Below are positions 16,125 through 23,594 of a stretch of DNA of 26,597 nt, piece after piece. The stretch's first letter is position 1; every line of letters starts with the position of its first letter. Position numbers and translations under genes: made by a program. Origin of the DNA: DASZHA01 sp049644325 (lineage in GTDB: Bacteria; Chloroflexota; Dormibacteria; DASZGP01); the NCBI GenBank assembly GCA_049644325.1, contig JBARRR010000068.1, positions 1-26,597 on the forward strand. Direction: 5' to 3'. Below the pieces are notes generated by a model. That model worked only from the letters and a program-made list of their open reading frames with translations. It was not told the DNA's origin and did no database searches.

Positions 16125-17588
16125 CTAACTACGCGCCTTCAACTCAGCTGCTCGCGCCAGGCGCTGCGCGCCTTCATCCTCCCTGCCGGCGCGCTCAAGC
16201 GCATCCGCCTGCGCCTCCAGCGCCTTAACCAGGTCGGGGATCATGCCCATCTCCTCGAACATCTGGGCACTGGCTTCCATGTCTGCCAGCGCGGCATCCC
16301 AGTCCGGGTCGAGCTCGGCGGCGACCGCACGGCCGCGACTCAACAGGATTGCGGCCTCGTCGGGCCGGACGCCCATCGCCCGCGCCACCTCCAATCCTTC
16401 GCTCCAGGTTTGTTGGGCCTTCTCGCGATCCCCCATCCTGGCGTAGGCGGTCCCCAACGCGGCCAGCACCATCGGGCGCATCCCCTGCATCGCAGTCTGG
16501 GCAATGTCATTGCTGGCCTCGAGATGCGCCATGCCCTCTTCGAGGTCGCCCGCCTCAATCTTGGACACGCCCGTCAGGTACTTGCTCGCCACCGAGCAGG
16601 CGAAGGCGCCAAGCTCCTCGGCGCGGGAATCGCACTCGGAACCGATCGCCATCGCCGCTTCCATGTTTCCGCTCCAGATCTCGATGAACCCCTGCGCCAG
16701 GCGCGCGTCGATATAGGCGATGGGATCGCCTTCGGCCGCCACGTCGATCGCGATCTGGGCCTTCTCGCGGGCTTTGTCGTAGTCGCCCATCTGGGCATAC
16801 ACAGTGGCGAGGGCCCCGGCCGAGAACGAGGCCGCTATCGCCATATGGCGCTGCTCGAGCAGGGGCACCGCGCGCTCCAGGATCTCCGCTGCCCGGCGGA
16901 CTTCGCCCGCATAGGCGAGGCTCATCCCGGTCACCGCCAGGGGCACGGCCTGGATCGATTCGTCGCCCAGGCGCGTTGCGATCTCGGCGCTGCGATCGAT
17001 TGCGTCGCGCAGCGCGGGGCTGTTCGACGGCTGCTCACCGGCCATCTGCCGGATCAGCGCGATCCATGTGTAGACCTCGACCTGGAGGCGCTCGTCGCCG
17101 AGGGCCTTGGCGTCAGCCAGCGCCTGGTCCAGGAGGGCGTTGTTCTCGTCAGGCGCGGTGAAGCTCCATCCCGCCTGGACCCGGCCCAGCGCCACCTCCA
17201 CCCGCAGGCGCCGGGTGGCGTCGTCATCGGGCTCGGCGGCGAGCCGCTCGGCGGCGCGGTCCAGGAAGGCACGCGCCTCCGGGTACGCGGTCCGCTCCGC
17301 GGCATGGTGGCCGGCCTTGACCAGGTACTCGAGGGCGCGGGCGTCGTCGCCGCCCTCTTCGAAGTGCTGCGCCAGCTGCGGCGCCAGCTCACCCAGGCGG
17401 TCGGGATAGAGCCGCTCCAGGATCACCCCCGCCTCCAGGTGCAGCTGCCGGCGCTCCTGCTTTAGCAGCGAGCTGTAGGCGGCCTCCTGGACCAGCCAAT
17501 GACGGAACAGGTACTCCAGCTCCGGGTCGATCACCGCGAGCCGGACCATCCCCGATGCCTCCAGCTCGTCGAGATGGGTATCGGTCAT
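16125..17588 (-). CDS. TPR-repeat protein, C-terminal half of a cyclase/STAND regulator as a separate cistron
   Basis: A 487-aa all-helical protein. The N-terminus (LDELEASGMVRLAVIDPELEYLFRHWLVQEAAYSSLLKQERRQLH) is the winged-helix/linker that normally follows the ATPase domain inside single-chain class III cyclase/AAA/TPR proteins. After it come many TPR-like helix pairs (for example ALATVYAQMGDYDKAREKAQIAI and ALGTAYARMGDREKAQQTWSEGLEVA). ATG 17588 overlaps the stop of the cyclase/ATPase gene as ATGA, with GGAGGG about 9 bp upstream, so translation is coupled. Most relatives are one polypeptide; here the break falls between ATPase and TPR parts. This could be a genuine split gene or a one-base frameshift. 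The TPR part likely binds partners or senses signal. Confidence 0.82.
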   Translation of the reverse strand: MTDTHLDELEASGMVRLAVIDPELEYLFRHWLVQEAAYSSLLKQERRQLHLEAGVILERLYPDRLGELAPQLAQHFEEGGDDARALEYLVKAGHHAAERTAYPEARAFLDRAAERLAAEPDDDATRRLRVEVALGRVQAGWSFTAPDENNALLDQALADAKALGDERLQVEVYTWIALIRQMAGEQPSNSPALRDAIDRSAEIATRLGDESIQAVPLAVTGMSLAYAGEVRRAAEILERAVPLLEQRHMAIAASFSAGALATVYAQMGDYDKAREKAQIAIDVAAEGDPIAYIDARLAQGFIEIWSGNMEAAMAIGSECDSRAEELGAFACSVASKYLTGVSKIEAGDLEEGMAHLEASNDIAQTAMQGMRPMVLAALGTAYARMGDREKAQQTWSEGLEVARAMGVRPDEAAILLSRGRAVAAELDPDWDAALADMEASAQMFEEMGMIPDLVKALEAQADALERAGREDEGAQRLARAAELKARS

Positions 17589-19327
17589 GGCTCGGGTCCC
17601 TCCTCCGACCTGGCCTCGAGGACCTGCTCCAGCACCCGCGCCGGGAACTGGCGGCCGATCACCGAGGCCACCCGCAGGCTCCGACGCGCGTCGGTCGGCA
17701 GGCGGTCGATGCGTGCCAGCAATAGCCCGCGCAGGGTCTCTGGGATTTCGACCGCGGCGGCATCCTCGGTGGCCACCCACTGATCGCCGTCGCGAACGAT
17801 GACGCCCCGGTCCATCAGCATTCGCACCACCTCCTCGACGAAGAACGGGTTGCCCTCAGCGCGGGCGATGATGCTGGCGCGCACCTTCCCCGGCAGCGAC
17901 TCCACCTCCAGTAGGTTGCCGATCAGCTCCGTGCCCGCCGCCTGCGACAGCGGTTGCAGCGATAGCTCTGCCAGCGTCTCACCGAACACCTCGCGCGCCG
18001 CCGTCAGGAGACGCCAGCCGCCCGAGTCGCGGTCAGGCCGGAGCGCCGCCACCAGCAGGATCCGGAGTTTCCGGAACAGCGGCATGGCGGCGCTCAGCGC
18101 CTCCACCGATGACGGGTCGGCCCATTGGATGTCCTCCCAGACCAGGACCACTGTTCCAGTGGCGCACAACGCCGCCAGCAGCCGGTGGACGGTGCCGATG
18201 ATGCGGGTCGTAAGAGCACCCTGGTCGATGACCTGGCCCTCCTCGGTGATCGCCTGGTCGGTCAGGCCGAGCAGGTGCGCCAGGGTCGCTACCGCCTCCT
18301 CCTGGCCCTCGGTCAGGAGTTCGCTGACTCGTCGAGACAGCTTGGCACGGGCATCGTCCAGGCTGTCGGCGACGCTGATGCCGAGACAGGACCGGGCGAT
18401 GTCGATGACCAGGTGGTAGGGGAGCGCGGCGCCGAAGGTGGGGCATTGCCCGACGACCCAGTGCGTCGGGCTGTTCTCGGCGATGGCCGAGGCCCTCAGC
18501 TCCTCGAGCAGCCGGGTTTTACCAAGCCCCGGGTCGCCGATGATCACCGCCGCCCGTCCAGTCCCGGCGCGGGCGGTCGCCAGCAGCTCCCGGAGCCGGG
18601 CCAGCTCGGCGTCGCGGCCGACCATTGGGCTCCGCATCCCCTCGATGCCGCGGGCTCGCCCCGGGGTCGCTCGCAGCCCGACCACGCGGTAACCCTTGAC
18701 TGGAGCGGTCTTGCCCTTGAGGCTCAGGTCGCCAACCTCCTCGAAGTCGAAGGTCGCCGACGTCAGCCGGTAGGTGTCCTCGGTCACCAGCACGGTCATC
18801 GGCGCCGCTGCCGCCTCCATCCGTGCCGCCACGTTCATCGTGTCCCCGAGCGCGGTGTACTCATAGCGCAGGTCGCTGCCGATATTGCCGACCATGACCT
18901 CGCCGCTGTTTACGCCACATCGCATCGCGAACTCGATGCCGTACTCGGCCTTCGCCTGCACCGCGTACTCGCCGACCGCCGCGATCATGTCCAGCGCGGA
19001 GCGTATTGCGCGCTCCGGATCGTCCTCGTGCGCCACCGGGGCGCCGAAGAAAACGACCATCGCATCGCCCTGCAGCTGCGCCACCGTTCCCTCGTAGCGG
19101 TAGACGGCCTCGGACAGGACCTCGAAGGCGCCGTTCATGATCTGGCTCCAGTCCTCCGGGTCGATGGTCTCAGCCAGGGTGGTCGAGCCGACCACGTCGG
19201 CGAAGATCGCGGTGACTGGCTTGCGCTCGCCGGTCAGCTTCGAGGCGCGGATCTTTCGCGCCAGCGGCTCCGGCGCAGCGGCCGCGACGCGCTCGAAACG
19301 CGATCTGTCTGTTGGAGTCTCAGCCAT
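17585..19327 (-). CDS. Class III nucleotide cyclase fused to a STAND/AAA ATPase domain
   Basis: A 580-aa protein from ATG 19327 (CCAGGGG just before it); a GTG at 19363 would add 12 residues. Seen: cyclase domain at about 35-215 with metal-binding Asp44 (FADVVGST) and Asp88 (QGDAMVVFFG), and the Asn165/Arg169 pair in LGDTMNVAARME, so the active-site set looks complete. Then MVGRDAEL and a P-loop ATPase with Walker A GDPGLGKT (264-271) and Walker B VVLVWEDIQWADPSS, ending in the helical SLRVASVIGRQFPARVLEQVLEA segment. Predicted to make cAMP (less likely cGMP), with output controlled through the ATPase and the TPR partner encoded by the coupled next gene. It is divergent from a gene with a cyclic-nucleotide-binding domain. 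Confidence 0.9.
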   Translation of the reverse strand: MAETPTDRSRFERVAAAAPEPLARKIRASKLTGERKPVTAIFADVVGSTTLAETIDPEDWSQIMNGAFEVLSEAVYRYEGTVAQLQGDAMVVFFGAPVAHEDDPERAIRSALDMIAAVGEYAVQAKAEYGIEFAMRCGVNSGEVMVGNIGSDLRYEYTALGDTMNVAARMEAAAAPMTVLVTEDTYRLTSATFDFEEVGDLSLKGKTAPVKGYRVVGLRATPGRARGIEGMRSPMVGRDAELARLRELLATARAGTGRAAVIIGDPGLGKTRLLEELRASAIAENSPTHWVVGQCPTFGAALPYHLVIDIARSCLGISVADSLDDARAKLSRRVSELLTEGQEEAVATLAHLLGLTDQAITEEGQVIDQGALTTRIIGTVHRLLAALCATGTVVLVWEDIQWADPSSVEALSAAMPLFRKLRILLVAALRPDRDSGGWRLLTAAREVFGETLAELSLQPLSQAAGTELIGNLLEVESLPGKVRASIIARAEGNPFFVEEVVRMLMDRGVIVRDGDQWVATEDAAAVEIPETLRGLLLARIDRLPTDARRSLRVASVIGRQFPARVLEQVLEARSEEGPEP

Positions 19328-19447
19328 CCCCTGGCGGGCATCGTATCGCTTTAGCGAGAACACGACCCGGCATGTGGATTTCTACGTATGCCTCCAGCGC
19401 GTTTGATCTAGGCTACTCAGGCGACGACCACGAGAAGGGGTTCCTGC

Positions 19448-19495
19448 ATGGACACGGCCCAGAGATCGGCCAGCGGATCCGCGTTGGCGTTGTAG
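19448..19495 (+). other. Possible 15-codon upstream ORF before the reductase gene
   Basis: ATG 19448 opens a 15-codon frame (MDTAQRSASGSALAL) behind a good ribosome site (GAGAAGGGG, about 8 bp spacing). Its TAG stop shares one base with the GTG start of the downstream gene (TAGTG). The stop/start arrangement would allow coupled re-initiation. Could also be chance. Confidence 0.3.
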
Positions 19496-20826
19496 TGCTC
19501 ACTCGATCCCTCGAAGACGTGGTCACGGGTCGGACGGTGATGATCACCGGCGCCTCGTCCGGGATCGGCAGGGCGGCGGCTTTGAAGGTGGGAGCTGCGG
19601 GCGGCACGGTCCTTCTGGTTGCGCGCCGGCACGATCTATTGGAGGAGACGAGGAGCGACATCGAGCTGCGCGGCGGCGTCGCGCACATCTATATATGCGA
19701 CCTGTCCGACCCTGCCGAGATCGACCGGATGGCGGCGGAGGTGCTGGAGCAACACGCTCAGGTCGATGTCCTGGTCAACAACGCCGGACGCTCGATCCGC
19801 CGTGAAATCAGCGGTTCTTACGACCGCTTCCACGATTTCCAGCGCACCATGCAACTGAACTACTTTGGCCCGGTCAAGCTGATCTTGGACCTGCTCCCGG
19901 TGATGCGCGAGCGCCGGTCGGGCCACATTGTCAATATCTCAACCGCCGGGGTGCAGATGAGCGCCCCGATGTTCTCGGCATACCTGGCTTCCAAGGCGGC
20001 GCTGGACGCATTCTCGCGCTCGATCGGCTTCGAGATCGTGGGCGATGGGGTCCGCATCACCAGTGTGTGCATGCCGCTGGTGCGGACCGCGATGGCCGCC
20101 CCTACCAGGATGTATGACAACTTTCCCGCGCTCACCCCTGAGGAGGCGGCAGACCTGATTTGCGAGGCGATCCGCGAGCGACCTGCCCGCGTGGCGACGG
20201 CCGTCGGCAACCTCGCCCAGGTCGCCTACGCGGTCGCGCCAGACCTCGACCACGCGGTCAATGCCGGGATCGCGCGGCTTCTCCTGCGCTCACCATGGCG
20301 CGAGCTCAAGCTCAAGCTTGGCGCGGTCGGCGACAGGCCGGCGGTCGACGATCAGGAGTTGCGGGAGGCATTCCGGCGGCGCCTCGAGAGTGGGCAGGTT
20401 CCCGCCGACCCTGTCGAGGTGCAGAGGCTGGCCGCCCTCCTGCGGCGGATCCCATTGTTCGAGGCCTGTTCCGCCGCCGAGCTGCAGCAGCTGGCGTCAA
20501 CCGCCTATCCGATCGCATTCGAGGAAGGTGAGGTGCTGTGCGTGGAAGGCGCGGAGTCCGGGGATTGCTACGTCGTGGTCGACGGCGAAGCGGCGGTGAC
20601 CATACAGGGGAAGCCAGTCGGCGTCGTCCGGGCCAACGAGGTCGTCGGCGAACGCGGGCCGATCGAGGGCCAGGCACGCGCCGCCACGGTGACCGCGACG
20701 ACCCGCGCGCTTGCCTATGCGATCTCCCGCGACCGGCTGGCAGAGATACTCGGCGCCAACGCCAAGGCGGCCACGCACATGCGCCGGCTGGTCCGAGCCC
20801 GATACGCGCCAGACGCTCAGCGCTAG
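19495..20826 (+). CDS. Short-chain dehydrogenase/reductase fused to a cyclic-nucleotide-binding domain
   Basis: A 443-aa protein from GTG 19495; the frame is open further back, but the sequence before residue 1 is not SDR-like. SDR domain, about 10-280: TGASSGIG (18-25), NNAGRSIRR (95-103), YLASK (Tyr163, Lys167), with the catalytic Ser position occupied by Thr150. It resembles the reductase domain of mycobacterial-type fatty acyl-CoA reductases (NAGRSIRR, NYFGPVKLIL, TAGVQ, SAYLASKAALDAF). A linker follows, then a CRP-like cNMP domain, about 318-435 (LLRRIPLFEACSAAELQQLA, Glu386 in GERGPI and Arg395 in ARAATV forming the phosphate-binding cassette). Inference: an acyl or lipid reductase gated by cAMP or cGMP. 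Divergent from the nucleotide cyclase gene. Confidence 0.87.
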   Translation: MLTRSLEDVVTGRTVMITGASSGIGRAAALKVGAAGGTVLLVARRHDLLEETRSDIELRGGVAHIYICDLSDPAEIDRMAAEVLEQHAQVDVLVNNAGRSIRREISGSYDRFHDFQRTMQLNYFGPVKLILDLLPVMRERRSGHIVNISTAGVQMSAPMFSAYLASKAALDAFSRSIGFEIVGDGVRITSVCMPLVRTAMAAPTRMYDNFPALTPEEAADLICEAIRERPARVATAVGNLAQVAYAVAPDLDHAVNAGIARLLLRSPWRELKLKLGAVGDRPAVDDQELREAFRRRLESGQVPADPVEVQRLAALLRRIPLFEACSAAELQQLASTAYPIAFEEGEVLCVEGAESGDCYVVVDGEAAVTIQGKPVGVVRANEVVGERGPIEGQARAATVTATTRALAYAISRDRLAEILGANAKAATHMRRLVRARYAPDAQR

Positions 20827-20845
20827 GGGCCGGGTAGCGCGCGGC

Positions 20846-21985
20846 TTAGAACCAGCGCGCCAGTCGCTCCTCCTCGAAAAGATGCTTGGCCTCCAGGGTG
20901 GCCTCGCTCGGGTCAGCGATGGTGACGCTGGGTGGATTGGCCAGGAAGTTTCCCCGTACGCTCGAGGCCTCTCCGTCCCCGACCTCGAGGAAGCAGTAAC
21001 CGTCGCCCTCGAAGGTTGCCGCAGGCTGCGAGCCGTTGATCTGCGCGGCGATATTTTCGCCGACGACCTGTCCGTGGCGCTCGGCGAAGACCCCCGCTTT
21101 GGGGAAAGGAAGGCCGGCGCCGGTCTTCATCTCGACCACGTCGCCGATGGCGAAGACACCCTCATGCGGCGTGGCCAGCGTGGCGGGATCGACCTGGATC
21201 CAGGCGCCGTCCCCGGTCAGGCCGCTTTGTTGCACCGGATTGGGGGGCCGATGGGGAGGCACAACCAGGAGCAGGTCCGCACTGACCGTCTCGCCCTCCA
21301 GGACAACCCGTCCCTTCTCGACGCGAACGATCTTGGCATTCGGGCGGAAGTCGATATCGCGGCCCTGGAGCTGGTCCTCGACGGAGTTGCAGGCCACGAC
21401 CCCGGCGGCCGGAATCGACATCGGCTGGGGGGTGATCACCTCCACCCGGACCTGTGCTCGACGCTGCATCCGACGGAGCATGCCATCCACCAGCATGGCC
21501 GCCTCGTAAGGCGCCGGCGGGCATTTGATCGGGAGGCCGGCGATCACGATCGCGATCCGACCCTCCCGAATCTCGTTGAGTTGTGCGGCCCCCTGTGCAG
21601 CGCCTTCGAAGGTGTACATGTCAGGGTTGTCTCCCAGCCCTCCCGGGATTAGGTCGGGCCGCCCTTGGGCTCCGAGGGCGATGACGAGGAAGTCCCATGG
21701 CAGATCGTCGCTCCCGACCCGCACGCTACGGCGGTCGAGGTCTATGGCTTGGACCGTGTCCTGCCGGAACGGGATTCCGAGTCGTTGAAGGGCGCTGCGC
21801 GGGCGGGTGCCGTCGCCTGGGCTCGACCGGCCGTCAAGTGTCCAAAGCTTGCGCAGCCCCATCACGAAGTCGGGCGACTGATCTACGACGAGGAGCTCCG
21901 CCGTGGGCGCCGTCTGTTTGAGGGTGTGGGCAACGGTCAGTCCCCCGAAGCCTCCACCTAGGATCAGCACCCTAGCTCCCGACAT
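20846..21985 (-). CDS. FAD/NAD(P)-dependent oxidoreductase, sulfide:quinone reductase/flavocytochrome c-like
   Basis: A 379-aa flavoprotein; ATG 21985 places the dinucleotide-binding motif VLILGGGFGG (6-15) at the N-terminus. Seen: a second nucleotide-binding region (VIAGLPIKCPPAPYE, 147-161), and the C-terminal FAD motif GVFAIGDV (277-283) followed by LPFPKAGVFAERHGQVVGENIAA. Cys155 in KCPPAPYE matches the redox Cys of flavocytochrome c sulfide dehydrogenase and SQR, but the usual second redox Cys downstream is not visible in the expected region (the only others are Cys199 and Cys331). Function is therefore either a variant sulfide/polysulfide oxidoreductase or an NDH-2-like quinone reductase. 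The protein is divergent from the amidohydrolase gene across 38 bp. Confidence 0.85.
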   Translation of the reverse strand: MSGARVLILGGGFGGLTVAHTLKQTAPTAELLVVDQSPDFVMGLRKLWTLDGRSSPGDGTRPRSALQRLGIPFRQDTVQAIDLDRRSVRVGSDDLPWDFLVIALGAQGRPDLIPGGLGDNPDMYTFEGAAQGAAQLNEIREGRIAIVIAGLPIKCPPAPYEAAMLVDGMLRRMQRRAQVRVEVITPQPMSIPAAGVVACNSVEDQLQGRDIDFRPNAKIVRVEKGRVVLEGETVSADLLLVVPPHRPPNPVQQSGLTGDGAWIQVDPATLATPHEGVFAIGDVVEMKTGAGLPFPKAGVFAERHGQVVGENIAAQINGSQPAATFEGDGYCFLEVGDGEASSVRGNFLANPPSVTIADPSEATLEAKHLFEEERLARWF

Positions 21986-22011
21986 CTGCTCAAGTCTGGC
22001 ACGAAGGCGGA

Positions 22012-22017
22012 TATTGT
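22012..22017 (+). promoter_or_regulatory. Possible -10 (TATTGT) for the amidohydrolase gene
   Basis: TATTGT is the only AT-rich hexamer in the 38-bp divergent gap and ends 6 bp before ATG 22024, again implying a leaderless transcript. No -35 match is clear, and the upstream promoter region would overlap the start of the opposing flavoprotein gene. Confidence 0.35.
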
Positions 22018-22023
22018 TCGGCA

Positions 22024-22866
22024 ATGCCCACTCCGCTCGACTTCCACGTCCACCCTTCCACAACCGAGTACCTCGAGGGTTCGCTGGGCCCGTATATGCC
22101 CGGCCTCTGCTCCCACTTCCGGCTCGACATCAGGACCCGCACCGTGGAGGAGATGGCCGAGGAGTACCAGGGCCTGCGCGGAGTCCTTCTGGCCTGGGAC
22201 GCCGAGACCGCCACGGGACGGCCGCCGGTGACCAACGACTTCGTCGCCGGCGTGTGCGCCCGCTACCCCGACCGGTTCATACCATTCGCTTCAGTCGATC
22301 CCCACAAGGGCGAGGCTGCCATCGCCGAAGCGCGACGCGCGGTGCGGGAGCTGGGCATGCGCGGCTTCAAGTTCCAGCAGGCGGCGATGGCTTTCCGTCC
22401 CTCGGATCGCCAGTTCTTCCCGCTGTGGGAGGAGCTCCAGGCGCTGCAGCGGCCGGCGCTGTTCCACGTCGGCACCCTGGGCCTCGGCGCCGGCAGTCCC
22501 GGGGGCGCGCGAATGGAACTGGATTATGTTCGGCCAATCCACCTCGACGTCGTGGCGGCGAACTTCCCCGGCCTGACCATCGTCTGCGCCCACCCCGCCT
22601 TCCCATGGCAGCAGGAGATGATCGCCATCGCGCTGCACAAGGCCAACGTCAACATCGACCTCAGCGGGTGGGCACCGAAGTACTTCGATCCAGAGCTCGT
22701 GCGTGAGGTCCGCGGCCGGCTCCAGGACAAGGCCTTGTTTGGTACCGACTACCCCTTCATCCTGCCGCAGCGCTGGCTGGCGGAGTTTGATGCCTTCGAG
22801 ATGCCGGCTGAGGTTCGGGAGAAGGTGCTCTGGCGCAACGCCGAGCGCATCCTGGGGATCGAGTAG
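22024..22866 (+). CDS. ACMSD-like amidohydrolase (amidohydrolase 2 family)
   Basis: A 280-aa TIM-barrel metal hydrolase/decarboxylase. Seen: the first-strand metal motif DFHVHP (His8, His10), GFKFQQAAMAF, His148 in LFHVGT, His190 in VCAHPAFPW, and Asp242 in LFGTDYPFI: the complete Zn ligand set of the family that includes aminocarboxymuconate-semialdehyde decarboxylase and gamma-resorcylate decarboxylase. No membrane segments. Such enzymes often decarboxylate or hydrolyse products of aromatic degradation, which fits the convergent ring-hydroxylating oxygenase operon ending 3 bp away, although it is not in that operon. Exact substrate unknown. Confidence 0.88.
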   Translation: MPTPLDFHVHPSTTEYLEGSLGPYMPGLCSHFRLDIRTRTVEEMAEEYQGLRGVLLAWDAETATGRPPVTNDFVAGVCARYPDRFIPFASVDPHKGEAAIAEARRAVRELGMRGFKFQQAAMAFRPSDRQFFPLWEELQALQRPALFHVGTLGLGAGSPGGARMELDYVRPIHLDVVAANFPGLTIVCAHPAFPWQQEMIAIALHKANVNIDLSGWAPKYFDPELVREVRGRLQDKALFGTDYPFILPQRWLAEFDAFEMPAEVREKVLWRNAERILGIE

Positions 22867-22869
22867 GAA

Positions 22870-23082
22870 TCAGCCCTCAGGTGCCCGCAGGGACGGGTCC
22901 ACGATGCCGTCCCAGATCCTGTCCTTGGCCCACGGCAGCGAGGCGACCATGAGGGCGTCCAGGGCGATGCTGCGATGTGTCTCGAGGTCCTCGATCAGCA
23001 GCTGCGTAGCGCCCCCCGAGTGGATAAGGCGCAGCGACGCTGCGGCGAACTCATTCTTCACGACCATCTCGTCTGTCTCCAT
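22870..23082 (-). CDS. Hypothetical 70-aa protein, last gene of the oxygenase operon
   Basis: I do not recognise this protein. It starts 2 bp after the beta-subunit stop, on the same strand, so it is almost surely co-transcribed. ATG 23082 is the first start; a second ATG five codons in has GGAGA about 8 bp upstream and may be the real one. Seen: a compact predicted alpha/beta stretch (FAAASLRLIHSGGATQLLIEDLETHRSIALDALMVASL) and a short Pro-ending tail. No cysteines, so it is not a ferredoxin. Position suggests an accessory role for the oxygenase (inference). Confidence 0.6.
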   Translation of the reverse strand: METDEMVVKNEFAAASLRLIHSGGATQLLIEDLETHRSIALDALMVASLPWAKDRIWDGIVDPSLRAPEG

Positions 23083-23084
23083 GA

Positions 23085-23594
23085 CTAGAGCAGGAATGCC
23101 ATCGTCGGAAGGGCCTGGTCACGGTTGACCAGGAGCACCTTCTTCAGCACCATCAGCTGCACCCCACCTTCGGTCACCCGAAGCCTGTGTTCGTAGACGC
23201 CGCCCCAGGACGTCAGTTTGCCGAGCCGTGACTCCAGGAGCACGAAGCTGGACCGGACGGTCACCTCGCCGTCGGCGACGGTGGCCTCGCTGCCCGAGAG
23301 CGTACGCGCTGTTCGCGAGGGAGGCCGTTGCGAGTGGCGGTCGGCGTTGAGCATCTGCCGGACTCGGGTGGTTATCCGGTTGCGGTTGTCCTGCACCATG
23401 GCAAAGGCGTCGAGGTCGTCACGCTCACCAGGGATCCAGTACATGCCATCGGCTGCCCAGAGGGTCTCCCATTCGTCGAAGCGCCGGTCGTCGAGAAGCC
23501 TGGCCTCGTGCTGTACGAAATCGAGCGCCGACGCCTGCAGGTCCGCAATCGGCAGCGGGACGGGAGTTGTCTCAGTGGCTCGGGGTCGCGCCAT
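23085..23594 (-). CDS. Aromatic-ring-hydroxylating dioxygenase beta subunit
   Basis: A 169-aa SnoaL/NTF2-like cone-fold protein. Seen: DFVQHEARLLDDRRFDEWETLWAADGMYWIPG, RITTRVRQMLNA, a TARTLSGSEATV-like strand, and C-terminal YEHRLRVTEGGVQLMVLKKVLLVNRDQALPTMAFLL, the standard small-subunit pattern (BenB/AntB/NdoC type). It has a structural role in the alpha3beta3 hexamer. ATG 23594 overlaps the alpha gene by 23 bp, so translation is coupled; a TTG two codons upstream is an alternative. No strong ribosome site is seen. Confidence 0.9.
   Translation of the reverse strand: MARPRATETTPVPLPIADLQASALDFVQHEARLLDDRRFDEWETLWAADGMYWIPGERDDLDAFAMVQDNRNRITTRVRQMLNADRHSQRPPSRTARTLSGSEATVADGEVTVRSSFVLLESRLGKLTSWGGVYEHRLRVTEGGVQLMVLKKVLLVNRDQALPTMAFLL

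Noticed and set aside
15792..17465. Long plus-strand open frame (557 codons) opposite the TPR gene
   Set aside because: It is the complement of a well-supported TPR coding region in GC-rich DNA; no recognisable domain, and it crosses the DUF4242 gene and the gap.
18125..19354. Plus-strand open frame (409 codons) opposite the cyclase gene
   Set aside because: Antisense shadow of the cyclase/STAND gene with no recognisable motif.
22024..22866. Amidohydrolase as part of the TetR-controlled operon
   Set aside because: It is on the opposite strand with its own upstream region; only its end is adjacent to the operon end.
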